Positions 36,338 to 64,000 of a stretch of 64,000 nt of DNA are shown piece by piece. The DNA comes from Cacajao melanocephalus. Its lineage: Eukaryota; Chordata; Mammalia; Primates; Pitheciidae. The stretch is from the NCBI GenBank assembly GCA_963573385.1, contig CAUYLG010026771.1, positions 62,001-126,000 of the forward strand. The letters are read 5' to 3'. Below the pieces are notes generated by a model. That model made no database searches, was not told where the DNA came from, and worked only from the letters and a program-made list of their open reading frames with translations. Positions within the stretch are counted from its first letter, which is position 1. Each line of letters opens with the position of its first letter. A program made the translations under genes and the position numbers.

Positions 36338-36640
36338 TGCAGGTCCCAGTGGTTCATGCCTGTAATTCCAGCACTCTGGGAGGCTGAGGCAAGAGGACTA
36401 CTTGAGCCCAGGAGTTCAAGTCCAGCCTGGGCAACATGATGAGACCCCATCTCTACAAAAAAAAAAAAAAAGAAAAGAAAAGAAAAAAAAAAGTTGGGCA
36501 TGGTAGTGTGCATCTATAGTTCCAGCTACTCAGGAGGCTGAGGCAGGAGGATTGCTTCAGCCCAAGCAGCCAAGGCTGCAGTGATCTATGATTGTTGTAC
36601 TACACTTTAGCCTGGGTGACAAAGCAAGACCCCATCATTC
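36338..36640 (+). mobile_element. Alu
   Basis: GTGCAGGTCCCAGTGGTTCA to GACCCCATCATTCATACATA. It has a long internal A-rich linker (36457-36492). Confidence 0.9.
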
Positions 36641-38415
<1,775 letters not shown>

Positions 38416-39768
38416 TAAACATACAAAATAACCTGGCAGCAGCAGCAACAGCACCTGCGAAAAAGGCTTAGGAGTTGAAGAAGTCAGTAAGGATAAAGTT
38501 AGTCATTTTAAGTGGTACCAAGAAGGTGTTAAATAATCTTAAATCTTAACAGTGAGAAAGTATAGTTCTCACCCCATCTTTCTAATTTTATTAAGGAGAA
38601 AAAACTCAGCTGGGAGCCAGTCTGTCTAACTCTTCTCCTACTTTTTTTTTACAAAAAGAGCAAGCCTCAGGCCCAGAGACTATGCAGGCAACAGCATCTA
38701 GCTGTGATTTAATAACACTGTTTGGTAGTTTTTATTGTATTTATTTTTAGTTACTTTCCATTTATGTTAAATGTAAAATTTCATTTAAAAATCCATTTAA
38801 ATTTAAAAGGTGAGTTTGTTTTTAAAAATAAGTAACAAATACAAAAAGCACAGAAACATGGCAAAAATCATGAAGGTGAGGAAGGTGATATGTAGACAAC
38901 CTACCTGGAGGGACGTGGTCTGACCTGGTCTAGAGTGGCGACTTTGAGCACAGTAACTCCACCTCATGCTTTGCGCTTTCTGGGTTTTGTCTGTTCGTTA
39001 TTGTTGTTGTTTCCTAATATAATTATTTTTTTTAAAAAGCCAAACTTATTTTGGCTAAAGGAAAGGGATTTACTTTCATCTGAGTTAAGATAGGACAGAC
39101 TGAAGGTCCCTAGAGATTAGTGGTTCAGGTTCTAACTATATAACACTGATGAATGGAAAGGGACACATGGGGACAAACGAAAAACTTTGGGCAGAAGATT
39201 CCAGAACAGCAGGGCATGCTTCCCTTCCCACCAAGTTCTCAAATACAAGTCCAGAGATTCAATAAAAAAGATCATTCTATGATAAAGAAGAGAAAAAGCT
39301 GCAATTATTTTTAATGTTGAGCTTTTCTTTGTAAAAAACTTATTAAAAAAAAACTTAAATGGTCTGTTGATTAAAGTTAAAAATCTACTGCTGCACAATT
39401 TAACTGATTAAAAGATTTCCAGATGTCTTGACTCCAAGAGATCTCTTTCCAACCTGACCTTTCATTTCTTACAGATCTCACACTTCCAGATTTCTCTTTA
39501 GCAAACACGATCTGAAATCATTTGTAGGTAATCAGCACTTCAAGCATATGGAGGCTCTGGCTGAGGCAGCAGAATCCTGGGAGACTGAACCCTGGGAGAC
39601 TCAGTGTCCCCCCCAGAGACCTAGACGTGGGCTAAGCCCACCACCGCCAGGGCTTCTGCACAGGACCTATGTGGCCAACCTGGGCTCGTTCTTCCCCGTC
39701 AGTCCTCCTGGTCTCTCTGAGGGCTGCCGATCTGCCAGAGTGTGGCTCTCCTTCTGAATGACGGAGCT
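38416..39768. other. ABCD4 3' flank and 3' UTR
   Basis: AT-rich, Alu-free. The ABCD4 3' UTR occupies at least 39310-39768 on the minus strand if the ATTAAA is used. Nothing else recognised. Confidence 0.5.
39310..39315 (-). terminator. ABCD4: Candidate ABCD4 poly(A) signal ATTAAA
   Basis: ATTAAA on the minus strand lies about 455 nt past the stop, followed by T-rich sequence. No AATAAA occurs between it and the stop. AATAAA copies near 38730-38745 would give a 3' UTR of about 1 kb instead, so the true end is uncertain. Confidence 0.35.
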
Positions 39769-55597
<15,829 letters not shown>

Positions 55598-55949
55598 GAC
55601 CCGAGACCCCACGAACTCTGGAGCCCGGCGTCCCGGAGTTCAGCACCGGGCAGAGTCCGAGTATGGGCGGGGCGCAGGCGACCACAGAGACGGCGGTGGA
55701 TAGAGAGGAAGGCGCGGGAGACGCGGCCTCTCCCGGAAGCGACGACGTCTTTTAAAAGTACCAGAGAGTGGACTCGGGTGCCCCGGCGGCTACAGCGCCC
55801 CCATTTTGATCTGGGAGGCTTCCCTTTTGACGATAGGTGGCCAGGGAGTGTAACTATTTTATGACAAGTATTTTAGATTCTGAATATAATAGATGTTTTG
55901 TATATTCTCCCAGTTAAGCCAGCATGATCTTTTAAAAAGTATAAATTAG

Positions 55950-56368
<419 letters not shown>

Positions 56369-56520
56369 CTAAATTTGAATCTGGATGTATCCTCCCACTT
56401 TCCTTCAATCTTTATTAAGTTTCAACTGTATGCCAAACACTCCACAACATACAGGTGTCACTTGTCTTTATGGAAGTTGCATTTAGCTGGGTAGGGTCAA
56501 TCAGATGACAATTACAGCTG

Positions 56521-56824
56521 TCTTTTTTTTTTATTTTTTGTTTTTGAAACGGAATCTGACTCTTATCCAGGCTGGAGTACAGTGGCGAGATCTCAACTCA
56601 CTGCAACCCCTGCCTCCTGGGTTTAAGCAATTCTCTGCCTCAGCCTCCAGAGTAGCTGGGATTACAGGCACCCACCACCATACCCGGTTAATTTTAGTGT
56701 TTTTAGTAGAGACGGGATTTTGCCAGTTTTGGCCAGGCTGGTCTCAAACTCCTGACCTCAGGTGATCCAGCCACCACGGCCTCCTGAAGTGCTGGGATTA
56801 CAGGAGTGAGCCACGGTGCCCTGC
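56521..56824 (-). mobile_element. Alu
   Basis: T tail, GAAACGGAATCTGACTC through CACGGTGCCCTGC. Confidence 0.92.
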
Positions 56825-56851
56825 TGGCTACTTCTTAAAAGTTTACAGTAA

Positions 56852-57306
<455 letters not shown>

Positions 57307-57380
57307 TCAAAAAGTTAAAGAGGAAAAAGCAGGTTCCTCCAGAAAAACCTGTAAAGAAGCAAAAGACTGGTGAAACTTGA

Positions 57381-57784
<404 letters not shown>

Positions 57785-57916
57785 ATGTTTGGGATTTTAA
57801 GGGGTAATTTATATTAGATAATATTGGATGGATCCAGAAGGTAAAATAAAACCAGGAAGAGAAGGTATTTCTTTAAATCTGGAGCAATGGAGCCAGCTGA
57901 AGGAACAGATTTTTAA

Positions 57917-58480
<564 letters not shown>

Positions 58481-58526
58481 GGAACAGATTTCTGACATGG
58501 ATGATGCAGTTAAGAAAACTGTGGGG

Positions 58527-58660
58527 CCAGGCGTGGTGGCTCACGCCTGTAATCCTAGCACTTTGGGAGGCCGAGGTGGGTGGATCACCTGAAGTCAGGA
58601 GTATAAGACCAGCCTGGCCATCATGGTGAAACCCCATCTTAAAAAAAAAAAAAAAGAAAA
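58527..58660 (+). mobile_element. Alu left-arm monomer in the SUB1 pseudogene
   Basis: GGCCAGGCGTGGTGGCTCAC to CCCCATCTT and an A tail. AAGAAAACTGTG flanks both sides. Confidence 0.92.
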
Positions 58661-58709
58661 CTGTGAAATCCAAGCCATGTAAAACATATACTGTTGTAGT
58701 TGTAGTTGG

Positions 58710-58992
58710 TTTTGTTTGTTTTTGTTTTGAGGCAGGGTCTTGCTCTGTGGTCCAGGTGGAGTGCAGTGGGATAATCACGGCTTACTGTAGTCTCCAACTT
58801 CTCCCCCTCAATCTCCTGAGTAGCTGAGACTACAGGTGTGCACCAACATGCCCAGCTAATTTTTAAATTATTTGTACAGATGAGGTCTTACTATGTTGCC
58901 CAGGCTTGTCTAGAACTCATGAGCTCAAGCAGTCTTCTGCCTCAGCCTCCCAAAGTGCTAGGATTACAGGAGTGAGTCGCTGCTCCTGGCCT
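58710..58992 (-). mobile_element. Alu in the SUB1 pseudogene 3' part
   Basis: TGTTTTGAGGCAGGGTCTTG through CTGCTCCTGGCC; followed by a repeated CTAGTTGGTTTT flank. Confidence 0.9.
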
Positions 58993-59002
58993 CTAGTTGG
59001 TT

Positions 59003-59297
<295 letters not shown>

Positions 59298-59549
59298 TGG
59301 TCCTCTAGTTGTTTTAATCTGTCTTTTTACATTGGCTTTTGTTTTCTAAATGTTGTTCTCCAAACTACTGTATGTTTGGATTGCAGAACAACTTGTAAAA
59401 TGAATACTTGTTTTAATTGTACATTATTTAAAATGTTCTCAGTAAAGCTAATTGTCTACTTTACAAGGAGGATTGCTCTGTGCCCACCACCTAGTATACA
59501 ATAAAATCAAGTAATACAATCTTAACTGTTGTTCCCCTCCCCACCCACC

Positions 59550-59831
59550 CTTTTTTTTTGAAACAAGAGTTTCACTCTTGTTGTCCAGGCTGGATCTCGG
59601 CTCACTGCAACCCCCGCCTCCTGGGTTCAAGTGATTCTCCTGTCTCAGCCTCCCAAGTAACTGGGATTACAGGTGCCTGCCACCACACCTGGCTTATTTT
59701 TTGTATTTTTAGTAGAGAATGGGTTTCACCATGTTGACCAGGCTGGTCTCCAACTCCTGACCTCAGTTGATCCACCCACTTCGGACTCCCAAAGTACTGG
59801 GATTACAGGTGTGAGCCACCACACCTGGCCC
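59550..59831 (-). mobile_element. Alu
   Basis: T tail, GAAACAAGAGTTTCACTC through CACACCTGGCC. CTGTTGT on both sides. Confidence 0.92.
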
Positions 59832-60035
59832 TGTTGTGACCTTTTTTGATCATGAGAGCTGGTACTGTTTAAAGCTTTTTTTAATATATAGTTTTTTTTT
59901 AGATCTTTTATATACATCTTTTAGTTTCAATTCAGCTTTTAGAATAAAAAGGATTATATTGCATTGAACAAAAATGTATTACACCAACACTAACTTGATG
60001 TAAAATGTGATTTCAACTATGAACATAAATATAGA

Positions 60036-60068
60036 ATTGCTTCTTGGCCTTTTGGCTAAGATCAAGTG
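60036..60068 (+). pseudogene. U2 snRNA 5' fragment, 33 nt
   Basis: The first 33 bases of U2 snRNA are present with 31 matches: GCTTCTTGGCC, then TTTTGGCTAAGATCAAGTG. Both differences are C to T at CpG positions, as expected of decay after insertion. Similarity stops abruptly at AAGTG, before the branch-point-pairing region, so it is not a working snRNA gene. Confidence 0.8.
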
Positions 60069-60197
60069 AAAATAAATATAGATGTAAATATCTGTATAGA
60101 AAAAATCAAAATGAAGCATAGCAGAAGACTACATATCATATTAACTGTTAACATTTGCGTTTATATTTCAGAGTTATCTTTTGGATAATATCCAATT

Positions 60198-60494
<297 letters not shown>

Positions 60495-60559
60495 AATATC
60501 CAGTTTTTTAATCTTAAAGTGGAGACAGTGAGAAACTAATAAAACAATGAAAAATTTTA

Positions 60560-60852
60560 GGCCAGGCGCAGTGGCTCACGCCTATAATCCCAACACTTTT
60601 GGAGGCTGACAAGGGCGGATCACTTGAGGTCAAGAGTGTGAGACCAGCCAGGTCAACAAGGTGAAACCCCATCTCAACTAAAAATAAAAAAATTGGCCAG
60701 GCGAGGTGGTGGGTGCCTGTAACTCCAGCCATTTGAGAAGCTGAGGCAGGAGAATCGCTTGAACCCAGGAGGTTTCAGTGAGCCGAGATGGTGCCACTGC
60801 ACTCCAGCCTGGGTGACAGAGTGAGACTGCATTTCCAAAAAAAAAAAAAATT
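60560..60852 (+). mobile_element. Alu
   Basis: GGCCAGGCGCAGTGGCTCAC to poly(A). AAAAATTTTA and AAATTTTTAA flank it. Confidence 0.93.
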
Positions 60853-60956
60853 TTTAATTTTTTCATTAAATTTTTTTTTCCAGTTTCTTTTTTCTTTTTC
60901 TTGGAGCACAGAGTAGTGTTCCAAAAAAAAAAATTTTTTTTTTTTTAAAGAATTCC

Positions 60957-61702
<746 letters not shown>

Positions 61703-61934
61703 TATCTATCTGTTTATCTGATGTTCAAATTTCTAATTGGCTCATAACTGACAGATGTTTTCTGTTTTTGTTTTATAGGTTTTTAAAAAATGTTGTGTCT
61801 GTTTTAAAAATGTGTCTGTTGTGTTCACACTACTGTGTCCTCGTTTTCCAGAAGCACTTATAACAGCACAATAGCTGTTTGCTAAACAAAGATGAACAAG
61901 ACAATCCCTAACCTCAAAAAACACACAGTGAGGC

Positions 61935-62105
61935 TAAGTCTCACTGCAGCCTCAACAATGGAGGCTAAGACAGGAGGATTGCTTGAGCCCAGGAGTTCGA
62001 GGCTGCATTGAGCTATGATCATATCACTGCACTCCAGCCTGGGCAACACAGCTAGACTTTGTTTCCAAAAGTAAATAAATACATAAATAAATGAAAAGAA
62101 AAATT
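61935..62105 (+). mobile_element. FRAM-like Alu right-arm monomer
   Basis: GGAGGCTAAGACAGGAGGAT to AAATAAATACATAAATAAAT. Confidence 0.82.
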
Positions 62106-62239
62106 AAAAACCACAGGTCACTTGTCTCTGCTTATACAGTTTCTAAAGGGGCGAACTTCCCCTTATTTCAGCTACTAGAATCCCGTGCTACTTCCTCATT
62201 CTTATACATAAAGGGAAGACAAATTGATGTTTTTTAAAA

Positions 62240-62420
62240 AAGGAAAATAATTTGGTAATAACTATCAAATTTTAGATGATGCAGTAGTTTCACTTCCAGG
62301 AATTCTCTTATATTTACTAAAAAGCACAAAGGACAAAGGGTTAATCACGAGGATGTTTCTACAGCATAGAAAGTAATAGCAAAATCCTAGAAGCAACCAG
62401 AATGCTTATCAAAGGAAAAG
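62240..62420 (+). mobile_element. L1M-like fragment
   Basis: The block with CACTTCCAGGAATTCTCTTA and CTAGAAGCAACCAGAATGC follows the order of an old L1 3' end. It is cut by the Alu at 62424, and 62717-62780 probably continues it. Confidence 0.55.
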
Positions 62421-62423
62421 CAG

Positions 62424-62723
<300 letters not shown>

Positions 62724-62786
62724 TTAAGCAAAATCTGACACCCTCACTTTGCAGAATATTTTGCAGCTATTAATAAGAAGGAGCTG

Positions 62787-63078
62787 GCTGGGCACGGTGG
62801 CTCATGCCTGTAATCCCAGCACTTCGGGAGGCCAAGGCAGGAGGATCACCTGACGTTGGGAGTGCAAGACCAGCCTGAGCAACATGGAGAAACCCCATCT
62901 CTACTAAAAATACAAAATAAACCAGGCATGGTGGTGCATGCTTGTAATTCCAGCTACTCAGGAGGCTGAGGCAGGAAAATCACTTGAACCTGGGAGGCAG
63001 AAGTTTCGGTGAGCTGAGATTGCACCATTGTTGCCTGGGCAACAAGAGTGAAAACTCTGTCTCAAAAAAAAAAAAAAG
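62787..63078 (+). mobile_element. Alu
   Basis: GGCTGGGCACGGTGGCTCAT to poly(A). Confidence 0.93.
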
Positions 63079-63095
63079 TAGCATCACTATAGTGA

Positions 63096-63672
<577 letters not shown>

Positions 63673-64000
63673 TGAGGGTAACAATTGTTTGCACATCAGA
63701 GGATTGTTGTGGGGAATAAACAAGTTAATAGCTATTAAGTACTTAAACATTAACTGGCAATACTTAGAGCTAAAGGTGACATTAATATTAAATACTGAAA
63801 AACGTCCATGCCCTATTGTTTCATTTAATTAACTAGTATTTTAATTGAAAAATTGAAAAGCACATGGTAAAAAAATTTCACAAAAGATGATAGGGCATAT
63901 AATGAAAAATAAGTTTGTCTTCCACGTCAGAGGCAAGCTGTTCACAGCTTCATAGGAATCTTTCCAGAAATATTTCATACATATGCAAACTTATATGTGT

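Noticed and set aside
60036..60068. Functional U2 snRNA gene
   Set aside because: Only the first 33 of roughly 190 bases are present and no proximal or distal sequence element is seen upstream.

Overview
This window is primate nuclear DNA, human or a close relative. Dozens of Alu elements, L1, MIR, L2, MaLR LTR and MADE1 relics surround two interrupted genes with canonical GT-AG introns and CpG-island promoters. I recognise the genes as VSX2 (CHX10; retinal homeobox factor, plus strand) and ABCD4 (lysosomal ABC half-transporter, minus strand), which are convergent neighbours on human 14q24.3. Several predicted residues differ from the human proteins as I remember them, so a non-human primate is possible.

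Region by region: 1-3240 is VSX2 upstream DNA with two Alus. 3240-25855 is VSX2: a TATA/CCAAT promoter, five coding exons (3392-3761, 5031-5115, 8928-9051, 22688-22868, 23699-24024) encoding 361 residues, and a long 3' UTR ending at an AATAAA near 25834. Its 13.6-kb intron 3 is Alu-rich on the left. On the right (about 20120-21640) it holds a second CpG island with TAATTAG sites, E-boxes, a TATA-like box and CTCF-like motifs. 25860-39300 is the intergenic interval between the two gene 3' ends. 39769-55597 is the ABCD4 coding region, read right to left: 19 exons join to exactly 606 codons plus stop, with Walker A, Q-loop, LSPGE signature, Walker B and H-loop all intact. Its CpG promoter lies at about 55600-55800. 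55800-64000 is intergenic and nearly all repeats. It contains a SUB1 (PC4) processed pseudogene broken up by a stack of Alus, and a 33-nt 5' fragment of U2 snRNA.

The two genes do not act in a shared pathway. VSX2 specifies retinal progenitors and bipolar cells; ABCD4 works with LMBRD1 in lysosomal cobalamin export. I found no new multi-gene system. The observations most worth checking are an in-frame upstream acceptor for VSX2 exon 5 that would add 19 residues beside the CVC domain, the intron-3 CpG island as an enhancer or internal promoter, same-orientation CTCF-like motifs, an imperfect repeat shared by VSX2 intron 3 and its 3' UTR, and several informative transposon nestings.
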